From an uncultured Muribaculaceae bacterium (GTDB taxonomy: Bacteria; Bacteroidota; Bacteroidia; Bacteroidales; Muribaculaceae): a DNA stretch of 64,000 bases. Location of the stretch: positions 248,001 to 312,000 of the forward strand of contig CAKUQQ010000001.1 in NCBI GenBank assembly GCA_934675575.1, written 5' to 3'. Below the pieces are notes generated by a model. It saw nothing but the letters and a program-made list of their open reading frames with translations, did not search any database and was not told where the DNA came from. Position 1 is the stretch's first letter, and each line of letters opens with the position of its first letter. The position numbers and the translations under genes were made by a program. Below, piece by piece: positions 17,408 to 26,854 of the stretch.

Positions 17408-20400
17408 TTACTTTACAAGAATTTTGTGAGGTTTGCCGTTGGCAACCACGATATACACACCGGCCACAACGTCAACAGAGTTTTTGCCGTCGCTAATCAA
17501 GGCGCCTGAAGCAGAGTAGATGCTCACTGTGCTTGCACCATTCACTTCAATGTGTCCCTTGCTTATGCCGATTATCACATCTTTGTTCTTGTTAGGCTCG
17601 CTCACGCCTGTTGCTCCTGGCTTCTCGCAGTTGAAGTTGTCGAGACAGAAATAAGCCGGAGTGTTGAGGCCAAGCTTGCCTGTGTCAGAGCCGCTGAGTG
17701 TGAATGTCACGTTGGTCACCTTGCCCAGAGAGCTCAAATCCCACCATGTCCAGTCGCGCACTATGTAGTGGTCGGCTGCATCGGTACTGCGGTAGTCGGC
17801 AAGATAGAACTCTGCGGTGGTGCTTTCGCCATCGGCTGTTGTGCCTTCGGCTGTCACCTTGAACCAGTCGCCTTGAGTGAACTTCTTGGCGAAGCTGTCG
17901 CCGTTGACCATGCTGTTCACTGCATAGGCGTTATTGGTAACAAACACGCCCTTGAGCACGTCGCCGTCGAGGTTGTTTGTCACGTCAACAGAGCTTCCAC
18001 TCGGATAAGCCACGCAGTAGTTTGCACTGTTCTTGTAGCCGTGGCCAACCGAAGAGTTGAACTGGTCACTGAGCGAGTTAAACTCTGTGGAAGTCTTGTT
18101 GCTCAAAGCGTAGCCATACCACCAAGATTTGTAGTTCGACACATGGAATGCGTAAGAACCGCTGTAAATCACATCGTCGGTGTTGTCGCCCTGGAAACTT
18201 GATTCCTCGGCAAGATAGTTGTCGTCGAATGTGGCAGTCACAGCCTTTCCGGCCACATACACGCCAGTCTTTGCCACAGCCTTCTGACCATCGGCACTTG
18301 TCACGGTGAGCTTGTATCCATAGGTTTGGGTCGGCTTCACAGTCACGGTTGCCTCGTGGCCAATCACGTTGTTCATCTGGTCGCGCCACTCATAGGTGTA
18401 AGGTGCGTCGCCGCCAGTGATTGTCGGCTCTATTGTGCTGCTGCCGCCTTCCTCAATCATGTCATAAGGATTGGTGAGGTCTATCGTCAGCGGGTCTATT
18501 TTGCGCAGAGTAGTAAACTCGTCGCTTTCCACGATGTCGCTTTGGCTTCCGTCTATTGCGCTCACCAAGATAAAGTATGCTTTATACTTTGTGTTGGGCT
18601 CAAGCTCTGTGAACTTGGTGGTGGCTTCTGTGTCACCGGTCACATCTACGGGAGTGCCAGCGAGCAGGTCTTCGGCCGAAACGCCTGCGCGTCGCAGCGG
18701 AGCTGCCTTGCGGCCTGCTGGAGCCTTGGTCTCAACTATCTGTTCAACCTTGGAGTAGAGTTTTCCGCTCACGTTCCACTTGGTGTTGACGTCGGCAGAA
18801 GTCTCTTTCACGTTGAGCACGGTAGGATAGCCGTCGGCAATCACTGGTTTGTCGGCCACGATGGTCTTGTACTCAAATGCTCCGATAGTCGGGGTAGCAC
18901 CGTCACGGGTCGCACCGTCGGCGTCAGTTGTGATGCCGGCTATGGGAGTGGCGGCATTGAGTTTGCCGGCACTCTTGAGGTGCAAGTCAGTTTCCGACAC
19001 AAATTCGGCATTATCAACCAAGTTGCCGCTGTTGCCTTCTATGGTGTTGAGCGCATCAATGTCGGTGCTTGACAAGATGTTGCTGCCCGAGAAGGCGTTG
19101 GTCGTGGCTTTTGCTTTGTTGATGTAGGTCGAATAGATAAACATGTTCTCGCTCGATGATGTCAAGTTCTGGAACAAGTTGTTGGTGAGGCTTATGCCTG
19201 TGTACATTTCATTGGTGCGTGCGCGTGCGCTATAGAATGTGTAACCACCGTTGCCGGCTATGCGCACGGTGTTGTAGGCCACGCTGATGTTCTTGTTGTC
19301 GCCGTCAATTTCAATGCCTGCACTGCTGCCGTTTGGCGAGTTTGTGATTGACACAGAGTTGTTATACACGAGAATAGGCTCATTTTCGCTTCCGTAGCTC
19401 TCGTTTCTCACTTCTATACCATAGCTATAAGCAGAGTTGGCGTTCACAATTTTGTTGCCGCTCACCACCACCTTGCCGCGTGTGCGAGATAGGTCTATAC
19501 CGTGATAATTGGTCTTCTGGGCGGTTGATTGGGTGATTGTGTTGCCAGAAATCACAGCGTTGTCTTCATCGGTTGCATACACACCCTTGCTGCCAGCCTC
19601 GGTGATAGTGTTGTTCTTCACCACAAGGCCTTCTTCGCGAGTGAGCTTCACATAAGATGTTCCGCCCAGATACAAGGCTATGTAACCACCAGTGAACTTG
19701 CTGTTGGTGATAGAGAGGAAGTCATTGTTCTTGCCATCTTCATTCTTGGCCTCTGCCTTCACGAGCGACATGCCCGATGCTGCTTGTGAGTCGTTGACAG
19801 ACTCGGCTGTCACCACCACATTGTCTATCGTGGCATGGCGGCTCTGGTTGTAGAGGTGTATCACGTATGGGTAGGTCTGTGTGGCTGGCACGAAGCTCAT
19901 GTCTTTTATTGTCACATAGCTTGTGCTGTCAACATAGAACATGCCTTCTTTGTGTGCACCATAAGCTGGGTCTGAGTAACCGCCGCCTGTTATGGTCACG
20001 TCGGCTGGGTTGCCCGAAAGGCTCTTGAACACTATCGGGTGCTGCTCGCTTGCGCCTTGCACACCCACAATGCGCACGTTTTCGGCGTAGGTGCCGTTTT
20101 CCACATTGAATGTCACAGGGCCTTCAACGCCATTGGCCAGGGCAGCGGTTGCCTCGGCAAATGTCTTGTAGTTGGCATTGTCGCTTGCGCCAATCACGTA
20201 TGTGCCGCTGAGTCCGGCTTGAATTTCGCGTGAGGCAGCAGTTGCGGTCGCGGTCTTAACTTCGTCGTTTGCCGTCAGGCTTGTGAGCTGTGCGCCAATC
20301 TTGTTGCCGGCAGTGGCATTGGCGGCAATGTCGTAGGTGAGCCAGAAGTAGAAGTCACCTCTTGCCTTGATTTCCACTGGAGAGGTAAGCGTCAGCTCGT

Positions 20401-23400
20401 TGTCGGCGCTCAAAGTGGTTGCCGTGCCCACGAGACCCTTGCCTGTGAAGTTGTCGGTTGCTCCAGTGTAGAAGAGGTTGGCGCTGGTCACATCGGCCAG
20501 AGCTGTAGTTCCTGTGGTGGCGAATTTTATTGCCGAAACTTTCACTGTTCCGCGGTCGCCGCTAACTTTTACACGTATTTTTTGCATAACGGCGTTTGAG
20601 CCACGCACAGCCTTGCCTGTCATAGCGTTGGCTGTCACTTCGTCGGCCACAAACTGTGTGAGCTCGTGCAGCTTCACTTCCATTGCGAAGCCGTCGTAAG
20701 TTGAGTAGCTTGAGGTCGGACCGGTGTAGTGTACGGTGAACGAGCCGTCCTCTGCGTCAGAAATCACGTCGCCAGGACCGGTTGTGTAGTTATATGTGCC
20801 TATCAGCTTGTCATCATTCACCTCTTTACCTTCGTAAAGGTAGAATTTGCCTTGACCGGTGGAGAAGCTCTTGGTGTTTATTTCCACAGCAGTGCCTGGC
20901 TTGCCTGGCACGAATGTTATGGTCCCGTCGAAGCCCTTGGTCGTTGGGGCGTCGGCACCACCGTCGTCATAGAACATCACTGGATTAATCACCGTCATCA
21001 CTTTTTTGCCGGTGGTGATGTTCAATATGTGCTTAACGATGCGCTCGCCTTCAGGGTCAGCGTTCACGTCGCTTGTTGTGCCGTCGCTCCAAATCAGCTG
21101 CTTCACGGCGGCATCTACGGCAGTTTCAGCCTCGGCGTCGTTCTTGACATTTACAGTCAGGAAGAAATTGTTGTCACCTTCGGCAAGAGTGGTCTCGCCG
21201 TTGATAGTCACCTCAGCGCCCTTAACCTCGGATGTGCCAAAGGTCACTGCATTTTCAGTGTTGGCCTTGGCTTCGTTGTAGAGCAGGTTCACGTTGCTCA
21301 ATGCGTCAGCGCCCTTGAGTTGCAGCTTCACGCCATTGAGCACTTTGTGTGTGAGTGTACCCTCGGTCACCACGTTGAAGTTGATGAGCGATTCGCCGCT
21401 TGCTCCGGCTGCAAGGTTTGCAGTGCTTGCTTGGGCTGACTTCACCTCGCTCACAGTCATGTCGTGGTTGCGGAATGCGCTCACTTTGGCTTTCCAACCA
21501 GTTCCGGCATAGTAGCTCGATGTGGTTTGTGGGTTGAAAAGTATTGTTATGGAGCCGTCGGCTGCCTTTGAGCGGATTACTGTGCCAGGGCCTGTGCTTG
21601 CGTGCTCAGAGTCGCTTAGCTTCCATAGAAGCTCGCTTGCTACGCCGGCTTTGTCGCCGCTGTAGATTTCAAACTTTGCTTTTGTGCCGTAGCTTGAAGA
21701 AGTGTAGTAAACATCAAATTTAGAGAAGTCGATTTGTGCCACAGTCCCCTCCTCGGCAGGAGTGAACGTCACCACATAATCGGCGTTTTCAGCCTCATAT
21801 TTGCCGCTGAAGCCCTCGGTGTTGGTAAATGTCCAGTCGCCACTGAACACGTGGCTGTGCGTGCCTTTTGTGGCGCGGCACACGTTTTCCACGGTGCGTG
21901 TGGCTTTCACTTCTTCGGCTGTGGTCTGCACATTGCCGGCAATGGTGGCGCTGTTGAATTGCAGCGACACCTTGTCGCCGTTCACGGCCGATGTCTTTAC
22001 GTCTGCCACCACGGCAAAGTAGTTGTGGCCTTCCACTAAGGCGGTGTTGCCGCTTACGGTTATTGCCGAGCCGCTCACTGTGCTTTCGCCCACAAGGTTC
22101 GAGGTGGAGAACACATTCTTTTTGCCAAGGTAATAGACTTGCACATTGTCAATGTTCTTGGCTTCGTCGCTTGTGAGTTTAACTTCGGTGAGAGCCAGGG
22201 GCTTCACTTGGTTGTCGGTCACAACATCAATGGTCAGCAGCTGTGCTTGCTTGTCGCCGGCAGCCACAGTCTTGTCGCTTGCTGCGCTTGCGCTCAAGCT
22301 CTTGAATGTCATGTCGCCAGGCAAGAACTGCGACACCACAGCTTCCCAGCCGTCGGCAGGATAGCCTGTAACCGATTTGAAATACACGGTCATTGAGCCG
22401 TCGTCGGCTGTTGATTTCACAGTTTCGGCATCGTCAAGCAGTGTGGCGATGAGGTTGGCCGCATCTGTTGTACGTCCGTTATACACCTTAAACACGTCGT
22501 TCAAGCCGGTTGATGAGGTGTTGAACAGCTTGAGCTTTGTGATGTCGAGTTTTATGGCTTTGCCTTCGGTGGCAGGGACAAACGTAATGCTGCCCTCGAA
22601 GTCTCTTGTGTATTTGCCGTCTTTTCCACCGTCGTCATAAAACATGGCGTCGTCGTCAATCACGTATGTTTTTGCCTCGGTGCCAATTTTTATGACGTTA
22701 ATTATCGCCACGTCATTGCCTTTCACGGCTTCTGGCAGACGGTTTTCTCCGGCTATTTTTAATGTAGTCAGTTCAAGTCCGGGCAAAGTGCCTTTTGCCG
22801 CATCAGTGATATCGGCCACTACATAAAACTTGTTGGAACCGCTCTTCAGAGCCAAATCAGTGGTTTTAAGTCCATCGCCAGTGTTGGCGGCGGTGGCAAG
22901 AAGGTTTGCGTCGCTGAAGGCAGAGCCTTTATACAGACGCAGGTTTGTCACGCTTGCAGAGCTGGCAAGAACGCTTGTGTTCACGCTAAGCTCATTAAGC
23001 GTCAATGGGTTCAGGCTGCCGTCCATGACCACATCAACGCCAAATATGGCTACATTCTTTTTGGCGCGGTCCACAGCAGCAATGTCGGTCATGACTGTTG
23101 CCGACTTAAATGCCATGTCTTTTGGCGACACCGACGTCACGGTGATGTCAAATGACTGTGCACTTTGGGAGTAGCTTGAGTGGAAACCAAACGACACGCT
23201 GCCGTCATCGGCAGTTGAGGTGTAGGCCTCACCGGCGCTGCCTTCCACATACTTCTTGACCCAGCCGGCTGGCAAATACCGTGACTGGTCTTTGCCATCG
23301 CTTGTGCCATAACCTATTTTTTCTATAGCTCCGTCATAGAGCAATAGATAATTGTCACCGCCCAAGGTGTTTGCGTTCACAGTGACTTGAATCTGGTCAC

Positions 23401-23644
23401 CTTTGTTCTTGGGGGTGAAAACAACGCCGCAGTCGCGCCCGGTTGGAATTCCGTTTTTGGCGCCCCTAAACGTTACTGTGCCATCTACAGTGTATTGCTC
23501 GAGTCCGTCAGCGGTTTTGAGGTAAAACACCTCGTCGCTTGTGTCATAACTTTGGGGCTTGAGCTGCTGCACTGCCGATGCCTGCACGTTGCTTCCAAAT
23601 GCGAAAAGCACAAGCAGGAATAAGCATAGTTTCAGTTGCTTCAT
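17408..23644 (-). CDS. giant secreted mosaic protein with DUF4465 and T9SS-like C-terminal domain, cobalamin-riboswitch linked
   Basis: 2078 residues, signal peptide about 1-22. Four CUB-like beta-sandwich units, each with FYDDGG or related openings and SxDDGSxxxxF, alternate with domains that share the pattern DMxFKSxxA...LTEVKL (about residues 30-1140). A right-handed beta-helix with repeated NNxI/GNxI turns spans about 1170-1560. An Ig-like part follows (about 1590-1790). A DUF4465 domain covers about 1795-2005, recognisable by DWTWWDLSSLGKV and SDTGKLGLNTPAYF. The last 70 residues are a T9SS-type sorting domain ending GKPHKILVK. DUF4465 proteins of Bacteroides are, as I recall, found behind cobalamin riboswitches and implicated in B12 capture. 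A riboswitch and promoter lie upstream on the same strand. Function in B12 uptake is inferred. Confidence 0.88.
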   Translation of the reverse strand: MKQLKLCLFLLVLFAFGSNVQASAVQQLKPQSYDTSDEVFYLKTADGLEQYTVDGTVTFRGAKNGIPTGRDCGVVFTPKNKGDQIQVTVNANTLGGDNYLLLYDGAIEKIGYGTSDGKDQSRYLPAGWVKKYVEGSAGEAYTSTADDGSVSFGFHSSYSQSAQSFDITVTSVSPKDMAFKSATVMTDIAAVDRAKKNVAIFGVDVVMDGSLNPLTLNELSVNTSVLASSASVTNLRLYKGSAFSDANLLATAANTGDGLKTTDLALKSGSNKFYVVADITDAAKGTLPGLELTTLKIAGENRLPEAVKGNDVAIINVIKIGTEAKTYVIDDDAMFYDDGGKDGKYTRDFEGSITFVPATEGKAIKLDITKLKLFNTSSTGLNDVFKVYNGRTTDAANLIATLLDDAETVKSTADDGSMTVYFKSVTGYPADGWEAVVSQFLPGDMTFKSLSASAASDKTVAAGDKQAQLLTIDVVTDNQVKPLALTEVKLTSDEAKNIDNVQVYYLGKKNVFSTSNLVGESTVSGSAITVSGNTALVEGHNYFAVVADVKTSAVNGDKVSLQFNSATIAGNVQTTAEEVKATRTVENVCRATKGTHSHVFSGDWTFTNTEGFSGKYEAENADYVVTFTPAEEGTVAQIDFSKFDVYYTSSSYGTKAKFEIYSGDKAGVASELLWKLSDSEHASTGPGTVIRSKAADGSITILFNPQTTSSYYAGTGWKAKVSAFRNHDMTVSEVKSAQASTANLAAGASGESLINFNVVTEGTLTHKVLNGVKLQLKGADALSNVNLLYNEAKANTENAVTFGTSEVKGAEVTINGETTLAEGDNNFFLTVNVKNDAEAETAVDAAVKQLIWSDGTTSDVNADPEGERIVKHILNITTGKKVMTVINPVMFYDDGGADAPTTKGFDGTITFVPGKPGTAVEINTKSFSTGQGKFYLYEGKEVNDDKLIGTYNYTTGPGDVISDAEDGSFTVHYTGPTSSYSTYDGFAMEVKLHELTQFVADEVTANAMTGKAVRGSNAVMQKIRVKVSGDRGTVKVSAIKFATTGTTALADVTSANLFYTGATDNFTGKGLVGTATTLSADNELTLTSPVEIKARGDFYFWLTYDIAANATAGNKIGAQLTSLTANDEVKTATATAASREIQAGLSGTYVIGASDNANYKTFAEATAALANGVEGPVTFNVENGTYAENVRIVGVQGASEQHPIVFKSLSGNPADVTITGGGYSDPAYGAHKEGMFYVDSTSYVTIKDMSFVPATQTYPYVIHLYNQSRHATIDNVVVTAESVNDSQAASGMSLVKAEAKNEDGKNNDFLSITNSKFTGGYIALYLGGTSYVKLTREEGLVVKNNTITEAGSKGVYATDEDNAVISGNTITQSTAQKTNYHGIDLSRTRGKVVVSGNKIVNANSAYSYGIEVRNESYGSENEPILVYNNSVSITNSPNGSSAGIEIDGDNKNISVAYNTVRIAGNGGYTFYSARARTNEMYTGISLTNNLFQNLTSSSENMFIYSTYINKAKATTNAFSGSNILSSTDIDALNTIEGNSGNLVDNAEFVSETDLHLKSAGKLNAATPIAGITTDADGATRDGATPTIGAFEYKTIVADKPVIADGYPTVLNVKETSADVNTKWNVSGKLYSKVEQIVETKAPAGRKAAPLRRAGVSAEDLLAGTPVDVTGDTEATTKFTELEPNTKYKAYFILVSAIDGSQSDIVESDEFTTLRKIDPLTIDLTNPYDMIEEGGSSTIEPTITGGDAPYTYEWRDQMNNVIGHEATVTVKPTQTYGYKLTVTSADGQKAVAKTGVYVAGKAVTATFDDNYLAEESSFQGDNTDDVIYSGSYAFHVSNYKSWWYGYALSNKTSTEFNSLSDQFNSSVGHGYKNSANYCVAYPSGSSVDVTNNLDGDVLKGVFVTNNAYAVNSMVNGDSFAKKFTQGDWFKVTAEGTTADGESTTAEFYLADYRSTDAADHYIVRDWTWWDLSSLGKVTNVTFTLSGSDTGKLGLNTPAYFCLDNFNCEKPGATGVSEPNKNKDVIIGISKGHIEVNGASTVSIYSASGALISDGKNSVDVVAGVYIVVANGKPHKILVK

Positions 23645-23695
23645 AGCTTTTTTGTTAAATTGTTAATAAAAAATTAGTTGTTCTCCTTTTTCTCT

Positions 23696-23715
23696 ACGAT
23701 TTGCCGACAAATCGT
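23696..23715 (-). promoter_or_regulatory. perfect hairpin in the leader just before the giant gene
   Basis: ACGATTTG, a four-base loop, then CAAATCGT form an exact 20-nt inverted repeat, 52 bases before the ATG. No T run follows, so it is not an intrinsic terminator. It may shape the ribosome-entry region or be part of the riboswitch expression platform. Confidence 0.45.
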
Positions 23716-23773
23716 GGTTAAGGGTCGCAACTAAGCAATGAAGCCACTGTGTGTGGTGTGAAATGGTCAGTCT

Positions 23774-23811
23774 TTTTGTGCCGTCGCCCGTTGTGGGGCA
23801 TGCGCACAAAA
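23774..23811 (-). other. stable stem-loop in the riboswitch leader
   Basis: TTTTGTGC (23774-23781) and GCACAAAA (23804-23811) pair perfectly, with a loop that itself contains GCCC and GGGC blocks. Lying between riboswitch and gene, it is a candidate expression-platform element. On the sense strand the bases after it are AGACTG, without a U tract, which argues against a terminator. Confidence 0.4.
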
Positions 23812-23913
23812 GCCACACGTCTGCACGTCGGGGCAGACTGTTCTTGTTTCATTTCGACTCTATTGCCACGAAAGTCAAAATACCAACATGCCGCTTTTTC
23901 TGCGTTCGGCATG

Positions 23914-24066
23914 CCATCAGGCAGGTCTTCTGGCTCACCCCAAGCCTTGTGTTCCCACACCTTCCCGGCTCAGTGAGCGAGCCAGTGGCTTTTGTGGGAG
24001 GCTTTTCCGCGTTGCGGGGGCTTACAGCAGCGGGTACTGCCCAGGATTCACACCTGGTTCCCTTTT
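23914..24066 (-). promoter_or_regulatory. cobalamin (B12) riboswitch
   Basis: Read on the minus strand the element begins near AACCAGGTGTGAATCC, continues with GGGCAGTACCCGC and GCCACTGG, then GGGAAGGTGTGGG, and ends with the B12 box AGCCAGAAGACCTGCC at 23921-23937. These blocks and their order match the conserved cobalamin riboswitch core. The nearest downstream gene on the same strand is the giant DUF4465 protein, 270 bases away. An 80-residue open frame over part of it is not considered coding. Confidence 0.95.
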
Positions 24067-24125
24067 AATTCAAGCATTTGTTTTCTTGAAAACCTGATAT
24101 TTTTTTCAATTAGTTATTTCATTTA

Positions 24126-24157
24126 CAAAAATATAACAAGTTTTTCATTGGAGCAAA
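24126..24157 (-). promoter_or_regulatory. promoter of the riboswitch and giant-protein transcript
   Basis: On the minus strand TTTG (24157-24154), 20 nt, TATTTTTG (24133-24126) is an exact Bacteroidetes promoter. Transcription would start near 24120, some 55 bases before the riboswitch core, giving a leader of about 475 nt before the ATG. Confidence 0.7.
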
Positions 24158-24161
24158 CAAA

Positions 24162-24191
24162 AAGCCCGAAACTCAGTAGAGCCTCGGGCTT
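24162..24191 (-). terminator. intrinsic terminator of gap
   Basis: AAGCCCGA (24162-24169) pairs with TCGGGCTT (24184-24191). On the minus strand the stem ends in TTTTTGTTTG. It separates gap from the riboswitch promoter immediately downstream. Confidence 0.88.
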
Positions 24192-24234
24192 GTTCGCTAT
24201 AATGATTTAATTAAGTCAAAAAAGTGGCTTCAAA

Positions 24235-25287
<1,053 letters not shown>

Positions 25288-25304
25288 TTAAGTTGGTTAA
25301 AAAC

Positions 25305-25334
25305 TTTCTGTTTTAATCCGATTACGTATCTTTG
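25305..25334 (+). promoter_or_regulatory. candidate promoter for mscL
   Basis: TTTC (25305-25308), 18 nt, TATCTTTG (25327-25334), pointing right. It would give mscL a leader of about 170 nt. It lies within the divergent gap-mscL spacer. Confidence 0.45.
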
Positions 25335-25382
25335 CGACATGCAACCGCGCAAACTTCTGGTTTACCCTCAGTTTAGCGATTG

Positions 25383-25390
25383 CAAAATTA
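25383..25390 (-). promoter_or_regulatory. candidate -7 box of the gap promoter
   Basis: On the minus strand TAATTTTG matches TAnnTTTG; a weak TTGG lies 21 nt upstream. It is about 108 bases ahead of the gap start codon. Confidence 0.4.
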
Positions 25391-25513
25391 ATATATTTTT
25401 TGTATTTAAATCCAATTATCCAACCTAAAAATAACGGAAATATTTCCTTAATTAAGGAAGTTTAATAGTTTGTTTCCGGTTCGTTATTTTCTGGCTTTAA
25501 TTTTATTTGCGCA

Positions 25514-25909
25514 ATGAGTAAATTTTTAAATGAGTTCAAGGAGTTTGCCATGAAGGGCAACGTAGTTGACATGGCCGTCGGTGTGATTATTGGCGGTGCT
25601 TTTGGCAAAATAGTGTCATCGCTTGTTGATAATGTGCTTATGCCCATTTTTGGCGTGCTCACAGGTGGTGTTGACTTCAGCGGACTGTCGGTTAAATTCA
25701 ACGATGCTTCCATTCAGTATGGTTTGTTCATTCAAAACGTAATCGACTTCCTGATTATTGCTTTCTGCATCTTCTTGTTTGTCAAGGCACTCAATAAATT
25801 CAAGAAAAAGACCGATGCAGTTCCTGCTCCTGCACCGGAGCCAAGCGCCGAGGAAAAATTGCTTGCCGAGATTCGCGATTTGCTCAAGCAGCAGAATGAT
25901 GGCAAATGA
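25514..25909 (+). CDS. mscL: large-conductance mechanosensitive channel
   Basis: Pentameric inner-membrane channel that opens under membrane tension and protects against osmotic downshock. The 131-residue length is typical. Residues 1-13 form the amphipathic N-terminal helix ([13 protein letters not shown]). TM1 carries the pore-constriction pattern [20 protein letters not shown]2 is [16 protein letters not shown] Pro/Ala-rich linker leads to the C-terminal bundle helix [15 protein letters not shown]. It is transcribed away from gap. Confidence 0.97.
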   Translation: MSKFLNEFKEFAMKGNVVDMAVGVIIGGAFGKIVSSLVDNVLMPIFGVLTGGVDFSGLSVKFNDASIQYGLFIQNVIDFLIIAFCIFLFVKALNKFKKKTDAVPAPAPEPSAEEKLLAEIRDLLKQQNDGK

Positions 25910-26014
25910 TTGCCTGCGGTTGTTAAACCAACGCCCCTTGTTGCCGTCTAATTGATAGCAAAAGCCCCTCGGGGCTTGCCGCAAAATGTGGCTGCTAATA
26001 AAAGTTCAAAAGAT

Positions 26015-26530
26015 ATGAAGACGATAAGAAATTTAATCATGCCCGTAATGCTTCTTGTGTTGGGGCTCGCGTTCACTTCTTGCGAAGATGAGTCAATAAG
26101 CAGCACTCTTGAGGGCACTTGGGAGGGTAACACCTATATGTCGTCGGTTTATAACGGACGCATCTACAATTCTTCGTACTCCTACGTTGACTTCACACTC
26201 GACCCGTTCCGCTTCACCAAGGGCAGCGGCCATTGGGTTGACTACTATAGCAATGCTCCGTGGGACTACATAGCAAGCCACATCAACTGGCAGGTGCGCA
26301 ATGGCGTAATCGAGGTGCATTTTGTTGAAGATGGCTACACGGTCTATATCTCCAACTACCGCCTTAACCACAACCGCTTTGTCGGCACTATTTATCTTGA
26401 TGACAGCAACTGGCAGTTCAATCTGGTGCACACGTCTTCGCCCAACTGGTCTGACTACGACTATGGTTATTGGGCACCGTCGGCTTCGGGCACCAGTGCG
26501 CGTCCGCAGCGCATCTTGCAGCATCGTTGA
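26015..26530 (+). CDS. small lipoprotein, hypothetical
   Basis: 171 residues from MKTIRNLIM. A lipoprotein signal peptide ends in the lipobox LAFTSC near residue 23, so the mature protein should be lipidated and envelope-anchored. The mature part has a lipocalin-like look: LEGTWEGNTYM, many Tyr and Trp, and predicted beta strands (WQVRNGVIEVHFVEDGYTV). Small Bacteroidetes lipocalin-like lipoproteins share this outline. The upstream frame from 25952 runs through a hairpin and is not used. A terminator follows. Confidence 0.78.
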   Translation: MKTIRNLIMPVMLLVLGLAFTSCEDESISSTLEGTWEGNTYMSSVYNGRIYNSSYSYVDFTLDPFRFTKGSGHWVDYYSNAPWDYIASHINWQVRNGVIEVHFVEDGYTVYISNYRLNHNRFVGTIYLDDSNWQFNLVHTSSPNWSDYDYGYWAPSASGTSARPQRILQHR

Positions 26531-26560
26531 TGCCGTCAGGCTTCTCGCAATTCATAATAA

Positions 26561-26598
26561 ACACGGCTGGCAGGCCCAATGGGTTCTGCCGGCTGTGT
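26561..26598 (+). terminator. intrinsic terminator after the lipoprotein gene
   Basis: ACACGGCTGGCAG pairs, with two G-U pairs, to CTGCCGGCTGTGT and is followed by TTTTTG. The rest of the 324-base spacer to the next gene holds only promoter candidates. Confidence 0.8.
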
Positions 26599-26768
26599 TT
26601 TTGTTTGCCGGCATCAATGACTTGCTGCGGTGCTTTTGCGAGTTTTCTTTTTGCTATTTGTGAGCCTCTTGCGGGAAAAGTGTTATATTTGTCATATCAA
26701 AAAATAGAGATATTTTTTAGTGTTTTTGTTGTGAGCAAAAGCAACTGAATGTTGCATGGTTGCATTAA

Positions 26769-26776
26769 TATCTTTG
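26769..26776 (+). promoter_or_regulatory. candidate -7 box for the GLUG protein gene
   Basis: TATCTTTG fits TAnnTTTG and would give a leader of about 73 nt. A second candidate, TATATTTG at 26684-26691, lies upstream. Neither has an ideal -33 box. Confidence 0.4.
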
Positions 26777-26854
26777 TGTGTACCATAGCCGTGCATTTTG
26801 GAAAATTTACCACAAATTTCAAATAAGTTCTCTAAATAACTAACAATCAAATCA

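Noticed and set aside
23718..23960. 80-codon minus-strand open frame over the riboswitch and leader
   Set aside because: It overlaps the conserved 3' half of the riboswitch, so its sequence is explained by RNA structure; no protein motif is visible.
25962..25978. Short hairpin AAGCCCCTCGGGGCTT after mscL as a terminator
   Set aside because: The stem is short and no T run follows on either strand; kept out of the features for lack of support.
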